Assembly: GCA_001417715.1 (NCBI GenBank)
Contig: BBRT01000176.1
Coordinates: forward strand, 1-42,070
Origin: Candidatus Symbiothrix dinenymphae
Lineage (GTDB): Bacteria > Bacteroidota > Bacteroidia > Bacteroidales > Azobacteroidaceae
Length of the DNA: 42,070 nucleotides
Direction of reading: 5' to 3'
Part shown: positions 1 to 9,100 of the stretch, one piece after another
Numbering within the stretch: position 1 is the stretch's first letter
Layout: each line of letters begins with the position of its first letter
Position numbers and translations under genes: made by a program
Notes under the pieces: generated by a model
What the model was told of the DNA's origin: nothing
The model's database searches: none
Seen by the model: only the letters and a program-made list of their open reading frames with translations

Positions 1-119
1 CGGCACAAGGGTAATCAAAATAATTTAAATTAACGACAAAATTTGTATGTGATTGAAAAACAATAAATTATGTATATGGTTTTATATTCCAAAATTGAAT
101 TGTATGTTAATATAGTATC

Positions 120-281
120 TCATCGTAGTACGGCTTTCATGTCAACTATTTCCCAATCATTAGCACCGATTGTTAGCCAATACTTGGCACATGCCGATAA
201 TGGCTTTCCTTCCTTAATGCGCTTTTGAATGGATGTTTCCATTCTCGACATTTTTGTACATTTTTTTACTGTTGTTTCCAT
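120..281 (-). CDS. Small hypothetical protein, 53 residues
   Basis: I do not recognise this protein. The start was placed at the ATG at 281 because a Bacteroidetes -7 promoter element (TACCTTTG) lies at 313-320; the upstream in-frame start at 326 would overlap that promoter. The product is short, basic and rich in Lys and Met in its N-terminal half (METTVKKCTKMSRME...), and ends with a more hydrophobic stretch containing a Trp pair (YWLTIGANDWEIVDM). There is no signal peptide or membrane segment. It lies downstream of the glycosyltransferase operon on the same strand but appears to have its own promoter and a leader of about 25 nt. A dedicated promoter and a clean start support a real gene, but the function is unknown. 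Confidence 0.55.
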   Translation of the reverse strand: METTVKKCTKMSRMETSIQKRIKEGKPLSACAKYWLTIGANDWEIVDMKAVLR

Positions 282-312
282 ATTTTTATTTGTTTTAAAT
301 TGTTTCACCCCG

Positions 313-320
313 CAAAGGTA
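313..320 (-). promoter_or_regulatory. Bacteroidetes -7 promoter element TACCTTTG
   Basis: Reads TACCTTTG on the minus strand, matching the Bacteroidetes TAnnTTTG consensus. A TTGC (339-342) lies 18 bp upstream as a plausible -33 element. It is placed to drive the 53-residue gene starting at 281. Confidence 0.65.
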
Positions 321-380
321 ATGCAAATTTTTGAATTAGCAATCGTTTAATCAGAAATGCTGCGCCAACACCTCCTCCCA

Positions 381-1367
381 TCATTTTAGTCGCAGATTTT
401 TCCACCGGAGCAGTTGATGACACAGTTGTGCTGCTGCAAACAGTCGGTAGTGCACCAACCACAGCATCAGTCGTTCGCCACGTCGAAAACGATGGATATA
501 TTTCATTTCAATGTCGCGGAACATCGTTGCATATTCTTTGCGAAGTTTGTAGGAGCGCACATCGACCATTAAATGAACTTTATTCGCTACTTTACTTTGT
601 TCAACGACCTCTTTGTATTGATTATAAAGGTCCTTTTCTTTTAGAAATTCGTCCATTGACTGCCAAAAAAGAAGCGAATTTTCAAAATGCATTTGACCTT
701 TATTTTTTGTTATAGAGGCGGCATTATAGTGAATATAATGATAAAAAGGCTGATTTACCTTGACAATTTTCGTTGCATAATAATACAATCGGGGCATCAG
801 ATAGCGGTCTTCCAAATAATTCAGCCCACTCGGAATGTGGTAATCGGCTTTTTCGTACAAATCGCGCCGCACAAGTTTGGTGACACGATAAGATTGTGAA
901 CGGTCATTTTTTAACATTTCAAAAAAATAATCTTCTTGATTTTCAGGCACATAATCAAGCATAAAACGGCTGGTGCCATCGGAATATTCGTTCACTAAAT
1001 CACAAACCGCAATATCCGCTTGTTCGTCTTCTATTTTGTTGTACAATGTTTCTACCATTTCCACATCAATGTAATCATCACTATCGACAGACAAAATATA
1101 TTTTCCGGTGGAATGTTCAATCAGTGTATTTCGGGCAACTGCTAAGCCTTGATTTTGTGCAAATTCAATGATTTTGATATGTGGCTTTCGTGCCGGATAG
1201 TGCTCTATAACCGATTTCAGTACATCTATGCTGTTATCCGTACTTCCATCGTTTACAAACACATATTCAATATCCTGAAATGTTTGTTGGAAAATACTGT
1301 GTGCACAACGTTCAATATAGGCAGAAACATTATATACAGGGACTAATATGGATACTCCGGGCGTCAT
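381..1367 (-). CDS. Family 2 glycosyltransferase
   Basis: A 328-residue GT-A fold glycosyltransferase of family 2, which would transfer an activated sugar onto a growing surface glycan on the cytoplasmic side of the membrane. From the chosen start the protein opens with the family signature VSILVPVYN at residues 5-13, followed by NDGSTD at 39-44 and the metal/nucleotide-binding DSDD at 95-98. The C-terminal half is basic and rich in Tyr and Leu. An in-frame start exists at 1481, but it adds 38 residues ahead of the conserved N-terminus. The start at 1367 overlaps the flippase stop as ATGA, a classic coupled junction. It is the last gene of a four-gene polysaccharide operon. The acceptor and donor sugars cannot be read from the sequence. 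Confidence 0.9.
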   Translation of the reverse strand: MTPGVSILVPVYNVSAYIERCAHSIFQQTFQDIEYVFVNDGSTDNSIDVLKSVIEHYPARKPHIKIIEFAQNQGLAVARNTLIEHSTGKYILSVDSDDYIDVEMVETLYNKIEDEQADIAVCDLVNEYSDGTSRFMLDYVPENQEDYFFEMLKNDRSQSYRVTKLVRRDLYEKADYHIPSGLNYLEDRYLMPRLYYYATKIVKVNQPFYHYIHYNAASITKNKGQMHFENSLLFWQSMDEFLKEKDLYNQYKEVVEQSKVANKVHLMVDVRSYKLRKEYATMFRDIEMKYIHRFRRGERLMLWLVHYRLFAAAQLCHQLLRWKNLRLK

Positions 1368-2608
1368 AACAATTGATGTTTGATAATGAGGTATTTGCAA
1401 TAAACAATTTCTACTATGCCCGCCAATGAATATGCCAGCACTATCAGCAGCATGTTTTTTAAGATAAAAGCACCCAAACAACCCATGATGAGGAAGGAAA
1501 CAAGGGCAACAAATTGATTTTTTGTCACAAAATAATATTTGTTTTGCGGTACAAAAATATAATTGATGTAGCAGCCCACCTCCAGATAAGTGTAAATTGT
1601 CAGGCTCAGCACAATCGCGAGCGGATACGCACCAATCATATCAGCCCCGCCAAACAGCAGTACCGCCCAATAGCCGAACGCGGCAATCAGCCCCATGATA
1701 GCAATTCCTATCAGGCGTTCGTAACGGATAATTTTTTTCACCACAACCGGTTTTATGTCTTTTACTACGCTTGGAAACAATGCCGCATTGAGGCAGGTTA
1801 TCATCAATCGTGGAATTGACACAATTTTATTGGCTAAATCGTATAACGCCACGTCTTTCATGTTGAAAAAAGTGCCGATGACAAATGTGACGGTTTCAGA
1901 TTTAACAGTTCCAAGTGCGGATGTCCAGAAGAAGGGCAAAGCATCCCGAAAAACAGGTTTGAGAGCACTCAAAGAAACAAATCGAAATTGTATGTTTTCT
2001 TTGATTTTGAGGTAAAACATTGTAAAAATTCCTCCTGACAGCGGAATAAATGATACTATGGCGGCATATTTGAGCAAATCGTCCGCCGTTTTGATAAAAA
2101 TAAAGATAAACGGGATGGTCAAAAAACGCAAACTCAAATTGACACACGTTACAAATTTCATCTTTTGCATCCCCTGAAAATACCATACAGGGAACAATAT
2201 TTCGTTGATGGCGGTGGAAAAAACAATCAAGTAAAGGAGGTAATGTTGTTGTACAAAAGGCACCACCAATAAGAGTATCACCAGCACGACAACCGAAAAC
2301 AAAAGGAGATAACATTTGGCAACTAACACTTCCGAAACCGTCCGACTTTTCACCTCCAAATCATCCTGAAACAGGGCTATTTTTTTTAGCGCAGGCATCG
2401 CAAATCCAAACGAGATGAAAGCCGTAAAAAACTGCACATTGGACAGTGCAAAAATATAGGTGCCATAGACTTCTCCGCCCAACACCCTGATTAAATACGG
2501 ATACAGCAACAATCCCACCAACAAACTTGCACCTTGCGAAAAAGTCATAAAAAGGTAATTTTCAATTACTTTGGAGTAGCGTGACAGTTTTGTTTTTAAG
2601 TTGGGCAT
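1364..2608 (-). CDS. Polysaccharide flippase (Wzx/PST family)
   Basis: A 414-residue integral membrane protein with about twelve hydrophobic segments, matching the polysaccharide transporter branch of the MOP superfamily. It would flip lipid-linked repeat units across the inner membrane. The N-terminal region, with a membrane helix containing SQGASLLVGLLLYPYLIRVLG and then GTYIFALSNVQFF, is typical of Wzx proteins. A middle segment (ALPFFWTSALGTV...) corresponds to the conserved loop before the second half of the transporter. It starts 8 nt after the fucosyltransferase-like gene and overlaps the GT2 start by 4 nt (ATGA), so the genes are almost certainly co-transcribed. Substrate specificity is not predictable from the sequence. 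Confidence 0.88.
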   Translation of the reverse strand: MPNLKTKLSRYSKVIENYLFMTFSQGASLLVGLLLYPYLIRVLGGEVYGTYIFALSNVQFFTAFISFGFAMPALKKIALFQDDLEVKSRTVSEVLVAKCYLLLFSVVVLVILLLVVPFVQQHYLLYLIVFSTAINEILFPVWYFQGMQKMKFVTCVNLSLRFLTIPFIFIFIKTADDLLKYAAIVSFIPLSGGIFTMFYLKIKENIQFRFVSLSALKPVFRDALPFFWTSALGTVKSETVTFVIGTFFNMKDVALYDLANKIVSIPRLMITCLNAALFPSVVKDIKPVVVKKIIRYERLIGIAIMGLIAAFGYWAVLLFGGADMIGAYPLAIVLSLTIYTYLEVGCYINYIFVPQNKYYFVTKNQFVALVSFLIMGCLGAFILKNMLLIVLAYSLAGIVEIVYCKYLIIKHQLL

Positions 2609-2616
2609 TGTTTTTC

Positions 2617-3591
2617 TTAGTTAATCAATATTCTTTCAAACGGCACATTATTTAATTTTGCGGCATACAGAGGAAACTCGGATTTATACATTTGCGCGGT
2701 GCCGATGGAATACACTTTGACACCTTCCGAGAGCAAATAAAAATCGAGAAATGACTTCAAATACACCTCGTGCGCCTCGCCTTTTGCCGTGTCGAGGTGC
2801 ACTATTTTGCTTGGGAACGCAAAAACATGGTCCATATCTGCCACACTTTGCAAAAACAAAGCACTGTCGGCTGTTACAAGAATCCGTTTGTGTGCCACTG
2901 TTTGCTGAAGGTCAAGAATGGATTGGCGGCATTGGGCGATTAGTGCCGTTTTTGCTTCGTCCGGCAATTCCGAATACTTGTATTCAACAAAATCACCCAA
3001 CAAATTTTGAAATCGAAACACAGCACCACAATATTCTCCACCAATTTTCGACCGGCAATTCCGAATTAAATCGCGGAGTTCGTCCGTTGGTTTAAAAAGT
3101 TTCTTAAACAATTCGCCCCATGTATAATGCGTTTGATAGGCTGCATTCAGTTCGTCCACAATATCGCGATTAGCTTTGGCGTGGATTTGTCGTCGGGTGT
3201 TCAGGCGCACCAATCGCCGTGCCGATGGGTCGGCAATCAAACTGATATATTTTGCTTCGCACAAGTGGTGGGTTATTTTGTCGGCAGGCGACAATTTCCA
3301 ATCATATTCGTTCGGCAGTAAATAATCCGACAGTTCAAAAGGGGAAATATGGTTGATTTTGAACGCAACAGCATTTAGCAAACAATAGTGAAACAGCGAA
3401 ACAATCCCTTTTAAACGGTCGCAAAGCCCTCCTTGAAAACCCCGCCCGTCAATAACGGCAATCAATAGTTGTCGGTCGGGATGCATCATCCGTTTGAGAT
3501 TAAAACGCCTCAAAGCGAAGATATTGTCCTGCCAATCATGAGGCAACCGGCCTAAAATAGCATCAACCAATAACTCGTAGATAGATTTCAT
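2617..3591 (-). CDS. Putative fucosyltransferase-like (NodZ/FUT-like) glycosyltransferase
   Basis: A 324-residue soluble protein without signal peptide. Near residues 49-65 it has a glycine-rich stretch followed by a basic segment (GRGFQGGLCDRLKGI). This resembles the N-terminal motif of GT-B fucosyltransferase-like proteins. Its C-terminal part (ILVTADSALFLQSV, then HEVYLKSFLDFYLLS) looks like the donor-binding half of the same fold, where a decision helix and a catalytic loop follow an LxTADS motif. The start overlaps the upstream GT4 gene by 29 nt and the end is 8 nt from the flippase. Position inside a polysaccharide operon supports a glycosyltransferase role. The assignment rests on a weak motif resemblance; another GT-B or sugar-modifying enzyme is possible. 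Confidence 0.5.
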   Translation of the reverse strand: MKSIYELLVDAILGRLPHDWQDNIFALRRFNLKRMMHPDRQLLIAVIDGRGFQGGLCDRLKGIVSLFHYCLLNAVAFKINHISPFELSDYLLPNEYDWKLSPADKITHHLCEAKYISLIADPSARRLVRLNTRRQIHAKANRDIVDELNAAYQTHYTWGELFKKLFKPTDELRDLIRNCRSKIGGEYCGAVFRFQNLLGDFVEYKYSELPDEAKTALIAQCRQSILDLQQTVAHKRILVTADSALFLQSVADMDHVFAFPSKIVHLDTAKGEAHEVYLKSFLDFYLLSEGVKVYSIGTAQMYKSEFPLYAAKLNNVPFERILIN

Positions 3592-4717
3592 ATATTTTCT
3601 TTCCCATATTTTTAAAACTGAATTTCTCTATCGCACCTTTTCTTATACTTTCTACATCATATTGGTGATAGTTGTCAAGCATAGTATTCATTTTTTCGCT
3701 TAGCATTTCATCATCCTTACAATCAACAATATAGCCGTTAAATTCGCCAATTACTTCAGGAACAATACCTACAGGTGTTGCGATAACCGGTGTCCCGCTT
3801 GCTAAACTTTCTGCAATAACTACGCCGGCCGTTTCATAATTTGAGAATAAAACAAAGAAATCACTGTCGCCAAACCAATTAGCCACCTCGTGCGGAGTCT
3901 GCTCGCCAACAAAAGAAACAGTGTTGGGAGGATAATCCAAAGTTCGGGCATAAGCAGTTACCTTATCAAAATCGGGACCATCACCGATGATAATCAATTC
4001 AAAATCAGTGCGTTGCTTCGACAAAGCCTGCACAGCCCTCAACATTCCGCAAACATTTTTTGCCCGTTCAATAAAGCAAGAAATGTGCAAAATTCGTTTT
4101 TTCTCTCGATGCGAAACCACACGCTCGTCAAAAAAGAAATCATCCACAACATTATTCACCACCGTATAGTGAGCATTATGCAACCGATTCCCCTGCATTG
4201 CCTGCTGCAAAGATATGGACACCGGCATCACCGCCGAAGCATTACGAACAACAAGCTCCGTAATCTTTTTCCTCAAAAAACCTTTGTAACCAAAGTTTTG
4301 TGGCAAATAGCGAGTCCAATGTTCCGTGAGCACATACGGCACACCTTTCCATTTTTTGTACAAATACGCAATGAAACCCGTCCGTGTCAGCACATTAACA
4401 TGCACAATATCAGGCGAATAGTCTTTTCCTGTGATGTATTTATAGCCCTTCCAATAGGCTCTAACGTAATTCCAAGTTTTCAGTAATTTGCAAAACACGT
4501 TCGTGGATGCCTTTGCCGGATAATAGACAATAATCTCATTCAAATCGTTATGCTTCCGGTCAACAATTTCAAACGTGCGAATATGCGTATCTGCATGCAC
4601 ATACAGCACTTTTGCATCGCAATACAAATTGACAGCTTCCGCATGTTTTTGAACAAACAGACCGGCCATCGCATCATAACGATTTGGATACCAAGCAGAT
4701 ATAAACAAAACTTTCAT
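3563..4717 (-). CDS. Family 4 glycosyltransferase
   Basis: A 384-residue GT-B glycosyltransferase of family 4, transferring sugars from nucleotide donors in surface-polysaccharide synthesis. The N-terminus MKVLFISAWYPN and the stretch LFVQKHAEAV are typical of the acceptor domain. The C-terminal donor domain shows the nucleotide-binding region (FELIIIGDGPD) and the retaining-enzyme E-x7-E motif in ETAGVVIAESLASGTPVIAT. It is first in the operon. A TACCTTTG promoter element at 4740-4747 gives a short leader of about 15 nt. It is transcribed divergently from higBA, with only about 100 bp separating the two. Confidence 0.9.
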   Translation of the reverse strand: MKVLFISAWYPNRYDAMAGLFVQKHAEAVNLYCDAKVLYVHADTHIRTFEIVDRKHNDLNEIIVYYPAKASTNVFCKLLKTWNYVRAYWKGYKYITGKDYSPDIVHVNVLTRTGFIAYLYKKWKGVPYVLTEHWTRYLPQNFGYKGFLRKKITELVVRNASAVMPVSISLQQAMQGNRLHNAHYTVVNNVVDDFFFDERVVSHREKKRILHISCFIERAKNVCGMLRAVQALSKQRTDFELIIIGDGPDFDKVTAYARTLDYPPNTVSFVGEQTPHEVANWFGDSDFFVLFSNYETAGVVIAESLASGTPVIATPVGIVPEVIGEFNGYIVDCKDDEMLSEKMNTMLDNYHQYDVESIRKGAIEKFSFKNMGKKIYEIYLRVIG

Positions 4718-4739
4718 TGTGATTGTGATATTGACAGAG

Positions 4740-4747
4740 CAAAGGTA
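4740..4747 (-). promoter_or_regulatory. Bacteroidetes -7 promoter for the polysaccharide operon
   Basis: TACCTTTG on the minus strand, 22 nt upstream of the GT4 start. It is back-to-back with the higBA promoter (4773-4780), so the two promoters share their upstream region and could interfere with each other. Confidence 0.7.
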
Positions 4748-4772
4748 CGATATTTATTTCAGAAAAAAACAG

Positions 4773-4780
4773 TAACTTTG
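4773..4780 (+). promoter_or_regulatory. Bacteroidetes -7 promoter for higBA
   Basis: TAACTTTG matches TAnnTTTG and lies 38 nt upstream of the higB ATG. It is the last recognisable promoter of this type before FAH, porU, porV and ispF on the plus strand. HigA-type antitoxins normally repress this kind of promoter; no clear operator palindrome was found by eye. Confidence 0.6.
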
Positions 4781-4818
4781 CAGTCTGATAGTCTAAATTT
4801 TTAAGATAATTGAATGAA

Positions 4819-5112
4819 ATGCAGATTTTAAATAAAATAGAGATAGAACAATACATGATAAAACATGCCGTAACTCGCAATGCGTTACAAGCATGGATAG
4901 ATACAGTGGAGGCTGCCCAATGGAAAAATCACAACGACTTGAAAGAAACATTTCCATCCGCCGATTATGTAGGTAATGCGCGTTATGTATTTAATATCAA
5001 AGGAAATGGATACAGGATAGTGGCTGTCGTTACTTTTGTAATGGGTTTTTTATCTATGCGATTCATAGGAACACATGCCGAATATGATAAAATTAATAGT
5101 GCAACAATTTAG
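4819..5112 (+). CDS. higB: HigB-family toxin (mRNA interferase)
   Basis: A 97-residue protein of the HigB/RelE-like toxin family, which cleaves mRNA on the ribosome until neutralised by HigA. The family signatures are clear: ALQAWIDTVEAAQWKNHNDL near residues 22-41, a stretch like FPSADYVGNARYVFNIKGN after it, and the terminal RFIGTHAEYDKI. The ATG at 4819 is preferred over the non-ATG start at 4810. The gene precedes the antitoxin by 11 nt, giving the toxin-first order typical of hig loci. It is transcribed divergently from the polysaccharide operon. Length is normal, and no disrupted residue was noticed, so the toxin may be active. Confidence 0.9.
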   Translation: MQILNKIEIEQYMIKHAVTRNALQAWIDTVEAAQWKNHNDLKETFPSADYVGNARYVFNIKGNGYRIVAVVTFVMGFLSMRFIGTHAEYDKINSATI

Positions 5113-5123
5113 AATAATTTGTT

Positions 5124-5492
5124 ATGGATTTACAAACATTAGAAAAAGCAAAAACGCGAGAAGAATACGATGCCATCCGCATCCGAGTGGACGAACTTAT
5201 CAACGAGGCAACCGAAAAAGGCTTGCTGGAATCGGATGCAGACAATGAATATACTCGCGAAATTGGACGGTTAGGTAGGTTAGGTGCTCAGTACGAAACC
5301 GAATACTATCCGTTCAAATGTCTCAAAGTAAGACAAAAATCGCCATTGATAAAGAGTAGTGAAGATGAAATGTACAGCAGAAATCTCAAGCAAAAAGAAC
5401 TGTCTGAAATGCTTGGCGTAAACGCACCAACACTCTCACAAGTGATGCGAGAGAAAAGAACAATGTCACGTCGCTTTGCAAACAGCTTATGA
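5124..5492 (+). CDS. higA: HigA-family antitoxin, shortened C-terminus
   Basis: A 122-residue antitoxin with the Bacteroidetes HigA layout: an N-terminal toxin-binding region (YDAIRIRVDELINEATEKG, then DNEYTREIGRLGRLGAQYE) and a C-terminal XRE-like helix-turn-helix (LKQKELSEMLGVNAPTLSQV, then REKRTMSRRFA). Homologues I know continue about 15-20 residues after this point with a final helix. Here the frame stops at SL-TGA, and that TGA overlaps the ATG of the next gene (ATGA). The DNA-binding helices themselves look complete. HigA usually represses its own operon; whether the shortened form still does so is open. The junction suggests that insertion or deletion fused the end of higA to the start of the FAH gene. 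Confidence 0.85.
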   Translation: MDLQTLEKAKTREEYDAIRIRVDELINEATEKGLLESDADNEYTREIGRLGRLGAQYETEYYPFKCLKVRQKSPLIKSSEDEMYSRNLKQKELSEMLGVNAPTLSQVMREKRTMSRRFANSL

Positions 5493-6106
5493 AAATATTT
5501 TGCATTGGGATGAATTATGCGGCACACAATAAAGAGCTACGGAATGCGTTAATACTGAACGCGCCTACCATTTTTATGAAGCCGGATACGGCTTTGTTGC
5601 GCGATGGGAAGCCGTTTTATTTGCCGGATTTCTCGTCGGATTTGCAATATGAGGCGGAGATTGTGCTGAAAATCAGTAAGTTGGGAAAAAATGTTTCACG
5701 CAAATTTGCGCATCGCTATTTTGATGAGGTGACGGTTGGTATCGACTTGACGGCGAGGGATTTACAGACAAAACTTCGGACAGACGGGTTGCCGTGGGAG
5801 GTTTGCAAGGCGTTTGACAATTCGGCTGTGGTGGGAGAGTTTGTTGCGATTGACCAATTGGATGGGGACGTAGAAAAATTGCCGTTTCATCTGAACATCA
5901 ACGGGCAAACGGTGCAGCAGGGCAACACGCAAGATATGTTGTTCAAATTGGATGAAATTATTGAGTACATCAGTCGGTTTTTTACGCTGAAAATGGGCGA
6001 CCTGATTTACACGGGAACGCCGGTCGGAGTGGGCACTCTGCACATCAACGACCATTTGGAAGGCTATATCGGCAACCGGAAACTGCTGGATTTTGATATA
6101 AAATAA
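5489..6106 (+). CDS. Fumarylacetoacetate hydrolase (FAH) family protein
   Basis: A 205-residue protein of the FAH superfamily, metal-dependent enzymes that hydrolyse or isomerise C-C bonds in acyl-pyruvates and related compounds. Visible family features are the N-terminal CIGMNYAAHNKE, the metal-binding region with DLQYEAEIVLKISK (E-x-E type), GIDLTARDLQ, and the C-terminal GDLIYTGTPVGVG. Length fits the compact single-domain members common in Bacteroidetes. Its start overlaps the higA stop by 4 nt, so there is no room for a promoter of its own. It is followed by a 7-bp repeat array and porU. The physiological substrate is unknown; oxaloacetate decarboxylase/acylpyruvase activity is one family possibility. 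Confidence 0.88.
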   Translation: MKIFCIGMNYAAHNKELRNALILNAPTIFMKPDTALLRDGKPFYLPDFSSDLQYEAEIVLKISKLGKNVSRKFAHRYFDEVTVGIDLTARDLQTKLRTDGLPWEVCKAFDNSAVVGEFVAIDQLDGDVEKLPFHLNINGQTVQQGNTQDMLFKLDEIIEYISRFFTLKMGDLIYTGTPVGVGTLHINDHLEGYIGNRKLLDFDIK

Positions 6107-6140
6107 AGGATATAAGGTAAAGGGTATAAGGTAAAGGATA
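6106..6140 (+). repeat. Heptanucleotide tandem array, five units (FAH-porU junction)
   Basis: Five 7-bp units, alternating AAGGATA, TAAGGTA, AAGGGTA, TAAGGTA, AAGGATA. The first base is the last base of the FAH stop codon; the array ends 11 nt before the porU ATG. Its A/G-rich units could also act as repeated ribosome-binding-like sequence. Confidence 0.85.
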
Positions 6141-6151
6141 TAAAATTAGGA

Positions 6152-9100
6152 ATGAGAAAATATAGTGTCATAGTGTCTATTTTGGGGCTTCTTTTAGTCC
6201 ATCCGTTCGCGCTGTTTGCCGACAATTCGGTGTTCAGTGCGGGTCGGTGGGTGCAGCTAAAAGTCTATGACAATGCTATTTACAAACTCACTTTCGAGGA
6301 AATCAAGAACATGGGCTTTTCTGACCCTGCAAAAGTGAAAATCTATGGCTACGGCGGCTGGCTCCTTGATGCGGATTTCACCAAACCCGTCTATGACGAC
6401 TTGCCCGAAGTCGCCGTGTACCTCCACAAAGGCTCTGACAATGTGTTTAATGCGGGCGACTACCTGCTGTTTTACGGTCGCGGCGTGCAAAAATGGACTT
6501 ACAACACCTCCACAGATGCCTTTGAACACGAGAACAACCCCTACTCCACTTTTGGGTCATATTTCATCACCGAAAACGCGGCAGGTCCAAAGGAAATGAC
6601 CATACAACCATCCGGCACGCCATCGGGCAACTCCGTGCAGATATTTGACGACTACGCTTTGCACGAAAAAGACCAGACGAATATCATCAGTTCGGGGCGC
6701 GAACTCTTTGGCGAAAGTTTTGCGGGCAGCCCCACCCAGACATTCCTGTTCACAGTGCCCGGCATCACGTCTGATGCAGCAAAAATCACTGTATCATTTG
6801 CCGCCAGACCACCCCAAGCCATGCCGCTGACAGTTTCTGTCGGCGATGTCACATTTTCACAGACAATTAACCCCACCACAAACGAATACGAGAAAGCCAA
6901 ATTGGTGAACGCAACCAAAGACTGGACAGGCGCGAAAACCGAAAACATCTCAGTGAAAGTCAGTTACAACTCCTCTGGCACATCCTACTTGAACTACATC
7001 CGCCTCAACGTGAAGCGCAACCTCCGCTTTTACGGACAAGCCTGCACATTTTTCAGAAATAAAACCGCACGAAACACGACTTTGAACTACTCCATTGCCA
7101 GTGCGCCCGCCAACTGGCAGGTGTGGAATGTGACTGACCCCGTCAACAGCACGCGAATAGGTAGTCTAACCTTTTCGAATGCCCCCGATGGCACCATTCC
7201 CGAATATGCGCTGGTGGATTTGAGCAAGACATTCCCCACACCCGAAATCGTGGGCGAAATCCGCAATCAGAATTTGCATGCCCTGCCACAGACGGATATG
7301 GTCATCATCGTGCCGGCGGTGTATGCCTCACAAGCCGAACAATTGGCGGCAGAGCACCGCGAAAAGCAAAATTTGCACGTTACGGTGGTGCAACCCGAAT
7401 GGATTTACAACGAATTTTCGTCCGGAACGCCCGATGCAACCGCCTATCGGCGGTTTATGAAAATGTTTTACGACCGCGCAACCACCGCCGGCACCCCGCC
7501 GCGATACCTGTTATTATATGGTGACGGTTTGTTCGACAACCGCCACCTGACCACCGCAGCCGCCAAAATGGATGCAAAAAACTATCTGCTGACCTATCAA
7601 TGCAAGGAGTCCGTCAACGAAACCTACTCGTATGGCACAGATGACTATTTTGGCTTTCTGGACGACAATGAGGGGCTGAATTTAAGCTCCGACAAACTGG
7701 ATTTGGGCATTGGGCGACTGCCCGTGAGTTCGGTGGAGCAAGCCGAAAATGTGCTGCAAAAACTCCTGACCTACATGGACAACACCCGCCACGGACGTTG
7801 GAAAAACACGCTCTTGTTCACTGCCGATGATATAGATGAGAACGGCGGAACAATTGATTTTTTGCACGTCCGACAGGCTGACGATTTGGCGAAATATGTT
7901 GAAAGCAATCACCCGCAATATATGGTCAACAGAGTCTATATGGACGCTATTCAGCCGATGTTTGTGAATGGCAAAACCGTTTATCCGGGTGCCAAGCAGA
8001 AATTGCAAAACATGCTGAAAGAGGGCTGTTTTTTGGTCAATTATACGGGGCACGGGGGTACATTCGCCATTTCAGGGCAGGATTTTCTGAATATCTCCGA
8101 TGTTAACCAGATGACGTTTGAAACTCTGCCGTTGTGGATTACGGCGACCTGCGATTTTGGGTGGTTCGATGCCATTCAATCGTCTGCCGGTGAGGATATT
8201 ATGTTGCGAAAAAAGAGTGGCGGCATAGCGCTCATCACCACCTCGCGCGTGGTGTATTCCTCGCCAAATTTCGTGATTAACGACAAGCTCATTCGCCGAC
8301 TGTTTGTGAAAATTGGCGGCAAATACCCCACTCTGGGCGATGTGATGCGATTAGGAAAATGGGACGTGGGCACAGACGGCAACAAGCTGAACTACAACCT
8401 CTTAGGAGACCCCGCCCTCCAACTCAACTACCCCGAATGGCAAGTGAAGTTGGAAACCATCAACGATAAAGATGTTGTGGCTGACTCCACCTACAACTTC
8501 AAGGCATTGGAACGCATGACTTTAGCCGGGTCGATTGTGAATGAAACAGGCACCCCCCTACCCCACTTCAACGGCAATTTACAGGCAACGGTTTTTGACG
8601 GGCAGCAACAGTTCACATCGCTCACCTATTACAATGACACAGCCCGCGACACAATCGTGCATTTCCAATTCACAGACTATCCCAACACGGTTTACAAAGG
8701 CAGCAGCAAGGTCGAAAACGGGCAATTTGCAGTGGCGTTCAATGTGCCACTGGACATTTCCTACTCCAACCTCGCGGGCAAAGTCAATTTCTATGCTTTC
8801 GATGCGGCGCAAAACAGGGATGCTAACGGCGTGTTCCTAAAATACACCCTCTCAGGCACTGCTGACAGACTTCTCAACGATACAGCACCCGAAATCAGCG
8901 AAATGTACCTCAACACACCCAATTTTCGAGACGGCGACCGCGTGAACGAAACGCCATTTTTTCACGCTGAAGTCTTCGATGAAGACGGCATCAACATCAC
9001 AGGAAGCGGTCTGGGGCACGATTTGACCATCAGCATCGACAGCAAGCCGGCAATGACCTACAGTCTGAACGACTACTATCAGCCGCTGGATGACTGGGGT

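Noticed and set aside
1368-1481. Longer N-terminus for the GT2 glycosyltransferase
   Set aside because: It would extend 38 residues upstream of the conserved GT2 start and overlap the flippase gene by over 100 bp; the ATGA junction at 1364-1367 is more convincing.
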